A stretch of DNA of 6,620 nt from Pedobacter sp. (GTDB taxonomy: Bacteria; Bacteroidota; Bacteroidia; Sphingobacteriales; Sphingobacteriaceae): the NCBI GenBank assembly GCA_028287885.1, contig JAQBOT010000309.1:1-6620 (forward strand). The letters run 5' to 3'. Position 1 is the first letter of the stretch, and every line of letters begins with the position of its first letter. Both the position numbers and the translations under genes were made by a program. The notes below the pieces were generated by a model, which saw only the letters and a program-made list of their open reading frames with translations, searched no databases and was not told the DNA's origin. Positions 1 to 6,620 of the stretch are shown here, in pieces.

Positions 1-192
1 TTAACTGAAAAGGTGGAGATGTATGGAGAAAACTGGGAAAAAGGAAAAGTGCTACGCGTGCTGATCGCTCATCAAACACATCACCGTGGACAAATGACCG
101 TCATTATGCGAATCCTCGGACTTTCTGTAGTCGGATTTTACGGTCCTGCTAAAGAGGAATGGGCTGAAATAGGAATGCCTGCGGCAGATTAA
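1..192 (+). CDS. DinB/YfiT-family protein, C-terminal part
   Basis: The gene enters from the left edge in frame 1 and ends at a TAA at 190-192, giving the last 63 residues; the start is outside the window. The diagnostic part is the motif HQTHHRGQM (residues 24-32 of the visible part). In the DinB_2/YfiT four-helix-bundle family, HxxHHRGQ supplies a histidine ligand of the divalent metal site and is followed by a helix and a short GxYGP-like tail. Here that tail reads VVGFYGPAKEEW. Proteins of this family are cytosolic; several act as metal-dependent thiol-S-transferases (bacillithiol or mycothiol type), but most members have no known substrate. No substrate can be assigned from this fragment. 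It is separated from metH by 331 bases including a terminator-like hairpin, so it is probably not part of the methionine operon. The family assignment is fairly secure; the function is not. Confidence 0.8.
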   Translation, partial: LTEKVEMYGENWEKGKVLRVLIAHQTHHRGQMTVIMRILGLSVVGFYGPAKEEWAEIGMPAAD

Positions 193-226
193 ATAAACTT
201 CAAACAGAATATAATTCCAATCCGGG

Positions 227-259
227 GCATATAACACCTGCTAACGCAATATTATATGC
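227..259. repeat. 8-base perfect inverted repeat in the leader
   Basis: GCATATAA at 227-234 is the exact reverse complement of TTATATGC at 252-259, separated by 17 bases. It lies between the DinB-family stop and the metH promoter. An 8-base direct repeat TAATTCCA (212-219 and 262-269) flanks it. The arrangement could be a protein-binding site, a weak hairpin at the 3' end of the upstream transcript, or chance in AT-rich DNA. No function is assigned. Confidence 0.35.
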
Positions 260-260
260 T

Positions 261-294
261 TTAATTCCAGTTTTCTTGGAATTGATTTTTCTTT
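261..294 (+). terminator. Probable intrinsic terminator after the DinB-family gene
   Basis: The arm at 261-269 (TTAATTCCA) pairs with 277-285 (TGGAATTGA), giving nine pairs including one U-G, with a 7-base loop. It is followed directly by TTTTTCTTT at 286-294. The stem has only two G-C pairs, so it is weaker than a textbook terminator, but the T-run is good. It sits about 70 bases after the DinB-family stop and just before the riboswitch, where separation of the two transcription units is expected. Confidence 0.5.
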
Positions 295-306
295 GTTGCA
301 TTTTTG
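275..306 (+). promoter_or_regulatory. Candidate Bacteroidota-type promoter for metH-metF
   Basis: CTTG at 275-278 resembles the -33 TTTG element. CATTTTTG at 299-306 matches five of the six fixed bases of the -7 consensus TAnnTTTG. The gap between them is 20 bases, within the usual range for the primary sigma factor of this phylum. The predicted start of transcription falls a few bases past 306, at or just before the first riboswitch helix (312), which is where a riboswitch promoter has to be. The -33 element overlaps the terminator hairpin. The elements are degenerate and the call depends partly on position. Confidence 0.45.
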
Positions 307-311
307 TACTG

Positions 312-417
312 CTTATAGAGAAAGACGGAGGGATTAGACCCTGCGATGTCTTAGCAACCTGTGCTTACAAGGTGCTACATTCTACTGAAACATGTACTTA
401 TGTTTTAGACAGATAAG
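312..417 (+). promoter_or_regulatory. SAM-I (S-box) riboswitch aptamer upstream of metH
   Basis: The full SAM-I architecture can be drawn by hand. P1 is CTTAT (312-316) with ATAAG (413-417). P2 outer is AAGAC (322-326) with GTCTT (348-352). P2 inner is GGG (330-332) with CCC (339-341), with the asymmetric GGA/TGCGATG region expected for the kink-turn. P3 is ACCTGT (357-362) with AC..AGGT (367-373), with A369 bulged. P4 is nine pairs, 385-393 with 400-408. The P2 loop TAGA (335-338) pairs with TCTA in J3/4 (381-384), which is the family's defining pseudoknot. The conserved stretches GAGGGAT, GCAACC and GGTGC are all present. Family knowledge: SAM binding turns off methionine biosynthesis genes. 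Its position directly before metH-metF fits that role. Confidence 0.93.
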
Positions 418-472
418 TTACAATCGACCTCCTTAATCGGAATCTCGAATAAGCCTATAGTGTACTGCGTTA

Positions 473-499
473 CATGCTAAAATCACAGATTTTGGTATG
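473..499 (+). promoter_or_regulatory. 12-pair hairpin in the metH leader
   Basis: Positions 473-484 pair with 488-499 as a 12-pair stem (ten Watson-Crick, two G-U) closed by the 3-base loop ACA. It ends 14 bases before the ribosome binding site and buries the upstream in-frame ATG at 497. No T-run follows, so it is not an intrinsic terminator. It may act as a spacer that brings 430-434 close to 513-517. In addition, its 5' arm (477-483) is complementary to the P4 3' strand of the aptamer (402-408), six Watson-Crick pairs plus one G-U, so it could take part in switching. The pairing is seen directly; the role is inferred. Confidence 0.45.
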
Positions 500-512
500 C
501 GGTATATGCAAC

Positions 513-517
513 AAGGA
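513..517 (+). promoter_or_regulatory. Ribosome binding site that decides the metH start
   Basis: AAGGA lies six bases before the ATG at 524 and begins a purine-only run up to that ATG. The in-frame ATG at 497 has no such sequence before it and lies inside a stable hairpin, so the start at 524 is preferred. Shine-Dalgarno use is often weak in Bacteroidota, which makes this relatively good site notable. Confidence 0.6.
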
Positions 518-523
518 AAAGAA

Positions 524-3500
524 ATGAGCATTAGAGAAGAACTTGAAAAACGCATATTAGTCATAGATGGTGCCATGGGTACCATGATACAGCGTTATAA
601 CCTGACTGAAGAAGACTTTAGGGGAGAACGTTTTAAAGACCACCCCTGCGATGTAAAAGGCAATAACGATTTGCTTAACATCACCCGACCAGATGTAATT
701 AAAGCCATACACCTTGAATACCTGAGTGCAGGTGCAGACATCATCGAGACAAATACCTTTAGCACCCAACGCATTTCGATGGCGGATTACCAGATGGAAG
801 ATCTGGCGTATGAATTAAGCTTTGAAGGTGCCAGGGTTGCTAAAGAAACAATTACAGAATATATGGCTGCTCATCCCGAGCGCCGCTGCTTTGTTGCCGG
901 TGCAATTGGGCCAACCAACCGCACACTTAGTATGTCGCCGGATGTAAATGATCCTGGGTACCGGGCAGTTTATTTCGACGAACTTGAAGCTGCGTACACC
1001 GAACAAGTACGCGGACTGGTTGATGGTGGTGCGGATGTTTTGCTTATTGAAACGATTTTTGACACCTTGAATGCAAAGGCCGCGATCGTTGCCATAAAAA
1101 AATATGAAAAGCAGCTGGGACGTCAACTGGAGATTATGATTTCCGGCACCATTACAGATGCTTCAGGAAGAACATTATCGGGCCAGACTGTCGAAGCCTT
1201 CCTGAATTCTGTGCGTCACGCAAATCCACTGAGTGTGGGATTTAACTGTGCACTTGGTGCAAAAGAAATGCGACCGCATATTGAAGAGCTTTCCGCAAAG
1301 GCCGATTGTTACATTTCAGCCTATCCAAATGCAGGACTACCCAATGAGTTTGGTGCTTACGATGAATTGCCACACGAGACAGCACATCTGGTTGAGGATT
1401 TTATTGAGCATGGCTATGTAAATATTGTTGGCGGATGTTGTGGTACCACGCCTGAGCATATTGCATGTATCGCCGGTAAAGCAAAAAATATTAGTCCACG
1501 TAAGATCATAAGTGTCGAGCCTCATTTACGATTAAGCGGCCTGGAACCAGTTACAATCACACCAGAAAGCATCTTTGTTAATATTGGTGAGCGGACCAAC
1601 ATAACAGGCTCTCCGAAGTTCTCGAAATTGATTTTGAGCGGTGATTTCGAGGCTGCCCTGACCGTTGCGCGCCAGCAGGTGGAAGGTGGTGCACAGATCA
1701 TCGATGTGAATATGGACGAGGGTATGCTGGATTCAGAAGCGGCAATGACCAAGTTTCTAAACCTCATTGCTTCGGAACCGGACATTTCAAAGCTGCCCAT
1801 CATGGTCGACTCCTCCAAGTGGACCGTCATTGAAGCTGGTTTAAAATGCATACAGGGAAAAGGAATTGTAAACTCCATATCCCTAAAAGAAGGCGAAGAG
1901 AAATTCAAGGAAAGTGCGGCAAAGATCATGCAGTATGGTGCTGCCGTAGTGGTTATGGCTTTTGATGAGCGCGGCCAGGCGGATAATCTTGAACGCAGGA
2001 AAGAAATTTGCCAACGTTCTTACGACATATTGGTGAATGAGGTTGGTTTTTACCCCTCAGACATCATTTTTGACCCGAACATCCTCACGGTGGCCACCGG
2101 ACTTGAAGAACACAATAACTATGCGGTTGACTTTATAAATGCGACACGCTGGATCAAAGAAAACCTGCCACATGCACATGTAAGTGGCGGTGTATCAAAT
2201 ATCTCTTTCTCGTTCCGTGGTAACAACACGGTAAGAGAAGCCATGCACTCTGCATTTTTGTATCACGCAATCCAAGCCGGACTAGATATGGGCATTGTAA
2301 ATGCTGGAATGCTGGAAGTTTACCAGGAGATTCCGCCAGCCCTTTTGGAAAGAGTGGAAGATGTGCTTTTTAACCGGCGTGACGACGCAACGGAGCGACT
2401 AGTTGAATTTGCCGACACGATAAAAAGTAAAGGCAAGGAGATTGTTCGCGATGAGCAGTGGAGATTGGGTACCGTAGAAGAACGGCTATCGCATGCCTTA
2501 GTAAAAGGCATCATTGAATACTTAGATGATGACGTTGAGGAGGCGCGGCAAAAATACGACAAGCCGATTCAGGTGATTGAAGGTCCGTTGATGGACGGGA
2601 TGAACATTGTAGGTGATCTATTCGGTGCAGGAAAAATGTTCCTCCCGCAAGTCGTTAAATCCGCCAGGGTCATGAAAAAAGCAGTTGCTTACCTCCTGCC
2701 CTACATTGAACAGGAAAAACTAGACAACCCGGATGGCAAAGCAAGTTCATCGGCTGGAAAGATCCTGATGGCTACGGTTAAGGGCGACGTACATGATATT
2801 GGAAAGAATATTGTTGGTGTAGTGTTGGCTTGTAACAACTTTGAAATCGTAGATATGGGCGTGATGGTACCTGCACAAGAAATCATTAAAAAAGCAAGAG
2901 AAATAAACGCGGATGTCATCGGACTAAGTGGCTTAATTACGCCTTCGCTTGATGAAATGGTGCATTTTGCAAAAGAAATGGAACGTGAAGGATTTACAAT
3001 CCCCTTAATTATTGGTGGTGCAACCACTTCCAGAATACATGCTGCTGTAAAAGTTGCACCAAACTACTCGGGTCCAGTTATTCATGTTCTGGATGCCTCC
3101 AGGAGTGTAACCGTATGTAGCACCTTGCTGAATGAACAAAACAAGCAAGCCTATGTGGAAGACATTCGTTTAGAATACAACAAAGCACGCGAAGCGCATT
3201 TAAATAAAAGATCAGACAAACGATACAAGAGCATCGAAGAAGCGAGAGCAGATAAATTCCAGATCGACCTGGATCAGGTAGCGCCAAAACCTACATTCTT
3301 GGGCAAAAAGGTGATTGAAGACTTTCCTTTGGAAGACTTGGTTCCGTATATCGACTGGACGCCATTCTTCCATACCTGGGAGCTGAGGGGCAGTTACCCG
3401 AAGATCTTTGATGACAAGTTTGTGGGTGACGAAGCAAAAAAGCTCTTCAACGATGCTCAGGTTCTACTAAAAAAGATTGTAGACGAGAGGTTACTGAAAG

Positions 3501-4183
3501 CGAGTGCTGTAATTGGTTTCTGGCCAGCACAGGCCAACGGCGACGACATTGAGCTTGATGTAGAGGGTAAAGAAGTAACGATTCATACTTTGAGGCAACA
3601 GTCAGAGAAAGTAGCCGGAGAGCCGTACTACGCTTTGTCGGACTTTATCGCAGCAAAAGGATCTAGAAAACAAGATTACTTTGGTGGTTTCGCATTAACT
3701 GCTGGTCTTGGCTGCGACGAGCTTGTTGCAGAATTTGAGAAAGACCACGACGACTACAACAGCATCATGGCCAAAGCACTTGCAGATCGCCTGGCAGAGG
3801 CGTTCGCCGAAAAGTTGCACGAACTGGTCCGTACCAAATATTGGGCTTATGCAACCGATGAACACCTAAGTAATCAAGAGCTTATCAAAGAACAGTATGC
3901 AGGCATTCGCCCAGCACCAGGCTACCCTGCATGTCCGGATCATACAGAAAAAGAAACCCTATTTGCGTTATTGGATGCTGAAGAGCAGATCGGACTTAAA
4001 CTGACCGAAAGCTATGCGATGTATCCAACCGCAGCAGTGAGTGGATTTTATTTTGCACACCCACAATCCAGGTATTTCGGACTTGGTAAAATCACAAAAG
4101 ACCAGGTTGAGGAATATGCCGGAAGAAAAAACATGACGCTGGAAGATACAGAACGCTGGCTTGGGCCAAACCTTGCCTATTAA
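524..4183 (+). CDS. metH: Cobalamin-dependent methionine synthase
   Basis: MetH (EC 2.1.1.13) moves the methyl group of 5-methyl-THF to homocysteine through methylcobalamin, making methionine and THF in the cytosol. With the start at 524 it has 1219 residues, close to the 1227 of E. coli MetH, and is full length and unsplit. Domains in order: homocysteine-binding barrel (about 1-325) with zinc ligands C242 (GFNCALG) and C305/C306 (GGCCGTTP); pterin-binding barrel (about 345-615), starting near VNIGERTN; cobalamin cap (about 640-735); Rossmann B12 domain (about 740-880) with DVHDIGKN, where H757 is the lower cobalt ligand, and D755 and S808 complete the ligand triad; SAM reactivation domain (about 890-1219) with D944 (DWTPFF) and R1129 ([12 protein letters not shown]). 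All key residues are present. The reactivation domain needs a flavodoxin-type reductant not encoded here. The start at 524 ([19 protein letters not shown]) is chosen over 497, which would add nine residues, because of the ribosome binding site and the usual MetH N-terminus. A SAM-I riboswitch precedes it, and metF follows after 28 bases. Confidence 0.97.
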   Translation: MSIREELEKRILVIDGAMGTMIQRYNLTEEDFRGERFKDHPCDVKGNNDLLNITRPDVIKAIHLEYLSAGADIIETNTFSTQRISMADYQMEDLAYELSFEGARVAKETITEYMAAHPERRCFVAGAIGPTNRTLSMSPDVNDPGYRAVYFDELEAAYTEQVRGLVDGGADVLLIETIFDTLNAKAAIVAIKKYEKQLGRQLEIMISGTITDASGRTLSGQTVEAFLNSVRHANPLSVGFNCALGAKEMRPHIEELSAKADCYISAYPNAGLPNEFGAYDELPHETAHLVEDFIEHGYVNIVGGCCGTTPEHIACIAGKAKNISPRKIISVEPHLRLSGLEPVTITPESIFVNIGERTNITGSPKFSKLILSGDFEAALTVARQQVEGGAQIIDVNMDEGMLDSEAAMTKFLNLIASEPDISKLPIMVDSSKWTVIEAGLKCIQGKGIVNSISLKEGEEKFKESAAKIMQYGAAVVVMAFDERGQADNLERRKEICQRSYDILVNEVGFYPSDIIFDPNILTVATGLEEHNNYAVDFINATRWIKENLPHAHVSGGVSNISFSFRGNNTVREAMHSAFLYHAIQAGLDMGIVNAGMLEVYQEIPPALLERVEDVLFNRRDDATERLVEFADTIKSKGKEIVRDEQWRLGTVEERLSHALVKGIIEYLDDDVEEARQKYDKPIQVIEGPLMDGMNIVGDLFGAGKMFLPQVVKSARVMKKAVAYLLPYIEQEKLDNPDGKASSSAGKILMATVKGDVHDIGKNIVGVVLACNNFEIVDMGVMVPAQEIIKKAREINADVIGLSGLITPSLDEMVHFAKEMEREGFTIPLIIGGATTSRIHAAVKVAPNYSGPVIHVLDASRSVTVCSTLLNEQNKQAYVEDIRLEYNKAREAHLNKRSDKRYKSIEEARADKFQIDLDQVAPKPTFLGKKVIEDFPLEDLVPYIDWTPFFHTWELRGSYPKIFDDKFVGDEAKKLFNDAQVLLKKIVDERLLKASAVIGFWPAQANGDDIELDVEGKEVTIHTLRQQSEKVAGEPYYALSDFIAAKGSRKQDYFGGFALTAGLGCDELVAEFEKDHDDYNSIMAKALADRLAEAFAEKLHELVRTKYWAYATDEHLSNQELIKEQYAGIRPAPGYPACPDHTEKETLFALLDAEEQIGLKLTESYAMYPTAAVSGFYFAHPQSRYFGLGKITKDQVEEYAGRKNMTLEDTERWLGPNLAY

Positions 4184-4211
4184 TTTACATGCATTAACGA
4201 ATTAAGCATAA

Positions 4212-5165
4212 ATGAAGATTACCGAACACATTGCGAATGCTGCAGGAAAGACCTTATTCTCTTTTGAGTTGCTGCCTCCGCTCAAAGGAAAAAGTATTTG
4301 TGATATCTACAGTGCCATAGACCCATTGATGGAGTTTAATCCTCCGTTTATTGATGTAACCTACCACAGGGAAGATTTCATCTACAAGCAGCATGACAGC
4401 GGACTGCTTGAAAAGTTATCATACAGGAAAAGGCCGGGAACGGTAGCCATCTGTGCAGCAATTATGAACAGGTATAAGGTTGACGCCGTACCACATTTGA
4501 TTTGTGGTGGTTTTACCAAGGAAGAAACTGAAAATGCACTTATAGACCTTCAGTTTTTAGGAATAGATAATGTACTTGTTTTAAGGGGAGATGCACGGCA
4601 AAATGACGCGGCTTTTGTTCCCACACCTGGTGGCCATGCGTATGCGACAGATCTGCTCGATCAAGTGGTGGGGATGAACAACGGTCGTTACATGTATGAA
4701 GACCACGCTGCCTTTAAGACAGATTTCTGCGTCGGCGTAGCGGGCTATCCTGAAAAGCACTTTGAAGCGCCAAACATGAAAACAGATTTCAAATACCTGA
4801 AGCGGAAGATTGAGATGGGCGCTGAATTTATTGTTACCCAGATGTTCTTCGACAATCAGAAGTATATTGATTTCGTGCGCCTTTGCAGAGAAAACGACAT
4901 CAATGTACCGATCATTCCAGGCTTGAAGCCCATTACGGCATCTAAACAATTGATCAGTTTACCGAAGATATTTCATATCGACCTGCCAGAGGCATTAAGC
5001 GAAGCGATCTCTGATTGTAAGACAGAGAAAGATGTAAAGCAGTTGGGTATTGAATGGATGATACAGCAGTGTAAAGAACTGATGCAGATTGGTGCACCAG
5101 TTCTTCATTTCTATACCATGAGTAATCCTGAACCTACACGAAAGATTGCAGAGGCCATTTTTTAG
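4212..5165 (+). CDS. metF: Methylenetetrahydrofolate reductase
   Basis: MetF (EC 1.5.1.20) is a cytosolic flavoprotein (FAD) that reduces 5,10-methylene-THF to 5-methyl-THF, the methyl donor used by MetH. It has 317 residues and forms a single TIM barrel, slightly longer than the roughly 296 of E. coli. Visible motifs: SFELLPP with the catalytic glutamate E19 (E28 in E. coli); DVTYH (48-52); PHLICGGFT (94-102); VLRGD (123-127), whose aspartate D127 matches the flavin-tuning D120 of E. coli; VAGYPEKH (176-183); and QMFFDN (210-215), with the folate-contacting glutamine Q210. It lacks the C-terminal SAM-binding regulatory domain of eukaryotic enzymes, so feedback by SAM probably comes through the riboswitch upstream of metH. 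The 28-base gap after metH, with no terminator or promoter, points to one transcript. There is no clear Shine-Dalgarno sequence; the start context is A-rich. The TAG stop overlaps the thrC stop on the other strand. Confidence 0.96.
   Translation: MKITEHIANAAGKTLFSFELLPPLKGKSICDIYSAIDPLMEFNPPFIDVTYHREDFIYKQHDSGLLEKLSYRKRPGTVAICAAIMNRYKVDAVPHLICGGFTKEETENALIDLQFLGIDNVLVLRGDARQNDAAFVPTPGGHAYATDLLDQVVGMNNGRYMYEDHAAFKTDFCVGVAGYPEKHFEAPNMKTDFKYLKRKIEMGAEFIVTQMFFDNQKYIDFVRLCRENDINVPIIPGLKPITASKQLISLPKIFHIDLPEALSEAISDCKTEKDVKQLGIEWMIQQCKELMQIGAPVLHFYTMSNPEPTRKIAEAIF
5072..5107 (-). terminator. Candidate thrC terminator hairpin inside the metF 3' end
   Basis: Positions 5072-5086 and 5093-5107 form a 15-pair stem with a 6-base loop, beginning about 55 bases beyond the thrC stop. 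Read on the minus strand, two pairs (5082/5097 and 5073/5106) are G-U wobbles. On the plus strand the same positions are A-C mismatches, so the hairpin is stable mainly in the thrC transcript. The 3' arm ends in TTCTTTA but no long T-run follows, which weakens the terminator call. It lies wholly within metF codons, so protein-coding constraint could also have produced it. Confidence 0.35.
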
Positions 5166-6481
5166 GTTTGGGTATTGTAATTAAGCAGATATTGCTTGAA
5201 TGCCGCATAATTTACTGCTAAAGCACTGGATTGTTTAGTCCGGTGTTTTAGCTCTTCAACAAGTGCTGGGATTTTTATCTCAGCTGCGATCTCTGCCGGG
5301 ATAGCCTCAGGGAATTTGCATGGATGGGCCGTTGACAAAAACACGGATGCGAAGTCTTTTTCTGGATTTTGTTTCTGATAGGCATCTGCAGCCAGCCAGG
5401 CAATGGCTGTATGTGGACAGGCTATATAATTGTATTTATCTCTAAGCTCATGAATAGCCTGAATGGTTTCAGCATCAGTAAAGCGGTAGCCCTCCATTAG
5501 GTCCATCAAAGCTTCCCTATCACCATTAAACAAATCCATAATCCTCACCCAATTGCTTGGTGCACCAACATCCATTGCATTTGCATGCGTTTGGACCGAG
5601 GGTCTCGCCTCATACAAACCCGTCTCTAAAAACCGGGGTACGGTATCATTGATATTTGTTGCAGCAATGAACTTTCGTACCGGAAGTCCCATCTTATAAG
5701 CAAGCAGCCCCGCAGCAAGGTTGCCGAAATTGCCACTTGGCACGGCAAACACGACATCTTTAATCCCTTCACGCAACATTTGGGCATATGCATTGAAGTA
5801 GTAGAAACTTTGGGGGATAAGTCTGGAAATATTAATGGAGTTGGCTGAAGTCAGTCGCAGTTCTGCATTCAACTCCTGATCCGCAAAAGCCTGCTTTACC
5901 AAATGCTGGCAATCATCGAAGGTACCATCGACTTCTAAAACATGAATATTCTGCCCATTGGTACAGAGCTGAAGCTCCTGAATGTTACTCACCTTACCTG
6001 CAGGGAAGAGTATAGTTACCCTCGTATTTGGAACGCCCAAAAAGCCGAGTGCAACCGCAGCACCGGTATCGCCGGAAGTTGCGACCAAAACATCGAGCAT
6101 CTTCTCTTCTGGTCTTAGATAATAAGCCATAACCCGGCTCATAAATCGTGCGCCGAAATCTTTGAATGCCAGTGATGGGCCATGGAACAATTCCAATACA
6201 TAAGTGTTCTCGGTCACCTGTACAACCGGCGCCTCGAAATTGATTGCCTCATCAATGATGGCTTTCAAGTCTGCTGCTGGGATTGAATCGCCGATCAGAG
6301 CAGAACCTACCTTAAAGGCTATTTCTTGCAAAGAGTACTGATCGATATGTTTGATGAAATCTTCATCCAGTACCGGAATATGATCCGGCATATACAAGCC
6401 TTTATCCTGGGGCATGCTTTGGAACACGGCAGTTTGAAAATCTACTTGAAGATCTTTATTATTTGTACTGTATAACTTCAT
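5162..6481 (-). CDS. thrC: Threonine synthase
   Basis: ThrC (EC 4.2.3.1) is a cytosolic PLP enzyme of fold type II that converts O-phospho-L-homoserine and water to L-threonine and phosphate, the last step of threonine synthesis. The 439 residues match the E. coli-type (shorter) class, about 428. Order of features: N-terminal threonine-synthase domain (about 1-80, starting LYSTNNKD); PLP lysine K107 in GPSLAFKDFG; ATSGDTGAA (134-142); TSANSINISRL (211-221), typical of substrate phosphate binding; VPSGNFGNLAAG (247-258), the PLP-phosphate loop; and GAPSNW (306-311). All expected motifs are intact. The ATG is preceded by no obvious Shine-Dalgarno sequence. It starts 17 bases after the thrB stop on the same strand, so the two are probably co-transcribed. 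Its TAA overlaps the metF TAG by 4 bases in a convergent arrangement. Confidence 0.96.
   Translation of the reverse strand: MKLYSTNNKDLQVDFQTAVFQSMPQDKGLYMPDHIPVLDEDFIKHIDQYSLQEIAFKVGSALIGDSIPAADLKAIIDEAINFEAPVVQVTENTYVLELFHGPSLAFKDFGARFMSRVMAYYLRPEEKMLDVLVATSGDTGAAVALGFLGVPNTRVTILFPAGKVSNIQELQLCTNGQNIHVLEVDGTFDDCQHLVKQAFADQELNAELRLTSANSINISRLIPQSFYYFNAYAQMLREGIKDVVFAVPSGNFGNLAAGLLAYKMGLPVRKFIAATNINDTVPRFLETGLYEARPSVQTHANAMDVGAPSNWVRIMDLFNGDREALMDLMEGYRFTDAETIQAIHELRDKYNYIACPHTAIAWLAADAYQKQNPEKDFASVFLSTAHPCKFPEAIPAEIAAEIKIPALVEELKHRTKQSSALAVNYAAFKQYLLNYNTQT
5217..5252 (+). terminator. Candidate metF terminator hairpin inside the thrC 3' end
   Basis: Positions 5217-5230 pair with 5239-5252 (14 pairs), and two further pairs (5231/5238 and 5232/5237) can close the loop down to GTTT. 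The core is CACTGGA with TCCGGTG, followed by TTTT at 5246-5249 in the base of the stem. It starts about 50 bases after the metF stop. The three wobble positions (5227/5242, 5223/5246, 5231/5238) are G-U on the plus strand but A-C on the minus strand, so the hairpin favours the metF transcript although it lies inside thrC codons. There is no extended T-run after the stem. Confidence 0.42.
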
Positions 6482-6498
6482 GACGTTGGTTTTAGGGA

Positions 6499-6620
6499 TT
6501 AATCGAGGATTCTAGGGCCTTGGTGGTTTACAGAAGATACGAATGCAAGGCTTTTTATACCACTGGATTTCAATTGCTGCTGCAAGGCATTGGTGATATT
6601 CCTAGCGGTTGTCTCATCCT
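6499..6620 (-). CDS. thrB: Homoserine kinase, C-terminal end (partial)
   Basis: A minus-strand frame entering from the right edge ends at TAA (6501-6499), giving 39 visible residues. The tail SSVNHQGPRILD resembles the usual homoserine kinase ending (INxxGxxI, a few residues before the stop). The preceding stretch, LQQQLKSSGIKSLAFVSSVN, matches the last helix and strand of the GHMP-kinase C-terminal domain. ThrB (EC 2.7.1.39) phosphorylates homoserine with ATP to give O-phosphohomoserine, the substrate of ThrC. The stop is 17 bases before the thrC ATG on the same strand, which is the common thrB-thrC order and supports the assignment. The catalytic motifs lie outside the window, so the identification rests on the tail and the context. 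Confidence 0.75.
   Translation of the reverse strand, partial: DETTARNITNALQQQLKSSGIKSLAFVSSVNHQGPRILD

Larger units (their letters stand above)
412..517 (+). promoter_or_regulatory. Putative translational expression platform of the SAM riboswitch
   Basis: No hairpin followed by a T-run lies between the aptamer and metH, so transcription termination looks unlikely. An alternative set of pairings can be drawn. The P1 3' strand GATAAG (412-417) can pair with CTTAATC (432-438, one bulged A), competing with P1. TCCTT (430-434), inside that competing helix, can instead pair with the metH ribosome binding site AAGGA (513-517). Model (inference): with SAM, P1 forms, TCCTT is free and covers the ribosome binding site; without SAM, TCCTT is held by the P1 strand and metH is translated. 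The helices are only 5-6 pairs, so the model is tentative. Confidence 0.35.

Noticed and set aside
210..215. Perfect TATAAT as a sigma-70 -10 box
   Set aside because: There is no -35 element at the right distance, the host appears to be Bacteroidota with a different promoter consensus, and AT-rich intergenic DNA makes such matches common.
52..237. Open minus-strand frame of 61 codons across the DinB-family fragment
   Set aside because: It lies antisense to a well-supported coding end, matches no family I know and has no start context; it is a shadow of the real gene.
497..523. Start of metH at the ATG at 497 (nine extra residues)
   Set aside because: No ribosome binding site precedes it, it lies in a 12-pair hairpin, and the sequence from 524 (MSIREEL...) looks like a normal MetH N-terminus with AAGGA six bases upstream.
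1522..1929. Long minus-strand open frame (135 codons) inside metH
   Set aside because: It is antisense to the conserved pterin-binding domain, is serine-rich and of low plausibility, and similar open frames recur along the same gene as a codon-bias effect.
4180..4205. TTAATT...AATTAA inverted repeat in the metH-metF gap
   Set aside because: Only six A/T pairs with no T-run; too weak for a terminator, and the short gap favours co-transcription.
1..6620. Mobile element, CRISPR array, defence system or other undescribed multi-gene system
   Set aside because: Apart from the leader, every stretch is accounted for by conserved housekeeping genes with intact motifs; no direct-repeat array, transposase, tRNA or atypical coding segment is visible.

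Overview
The window is a housekeeping amino-acid-biosynthesis locus from a member of the Bacteroidota, most likely Sphingobacteriaceae-like (Pedobacter/Sphingobacterium type). This placement is inference. It rests on the style of the MetF N-terminus (FSFELLPPLKGK), weak or absent Shine-Dalgarno sequences before metF and thrC, a promoter resembling the Bacteroidota TTTG / TAnnTTTG pattern, and the thrB-thrC order.

Layout. Bases 1-192 are the 3' end of a DinB/YfiT-family gene on the + strand. Bases 193-523 are a gene-free leader of 331 bases. It holds an inverted repeat (227-259), a hairpin plus T-run that fits a terminator for the DinB-family gene, a likely promoter (275-306), a well-formed SAM-I riboswitch (312-417), and about 100 bases of expression platform ending in a ribosome binding site. 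Next come metH (524-4183) and metF (4212-5165), 28 bases apart and probably one transcript. On the opposite strand, thrC (6481-5162) converges on metF and the two stop codons overlap by 4 bases. Upstream of thrC is the 3' end of thrB, whose stop is 17 bases before the thrC start, so the minus strand carries the end of a thrB-thrC operon.

How the genes work together. MetF reduces 5,10-methylene-THF to 5-methyl-THF. MetH uses that methyl group and cobalamin to turn homocysteine into methionine, the precursor of SAM. The riboswitch lets SAM shut this pair down. ThrB and ThrC take homoserine, the branch-point metabolite shared with methionine synthesis, to threonine. The two halves of the window are therefore the methionine and threonine ends of the aspartate family, in opposite orientation.

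I see no mobile element, CRISPR array, tRNA, rRNA or undescribed multi-gene system. The points worth a second look are regulatory: the apparent translational expression platform of the riboswitch, which contains a copy of the 16S rRNA 3' tail sequence, and two strand-specific hairpins, each placed just past the end of metF or thrC inside the opposing gene.
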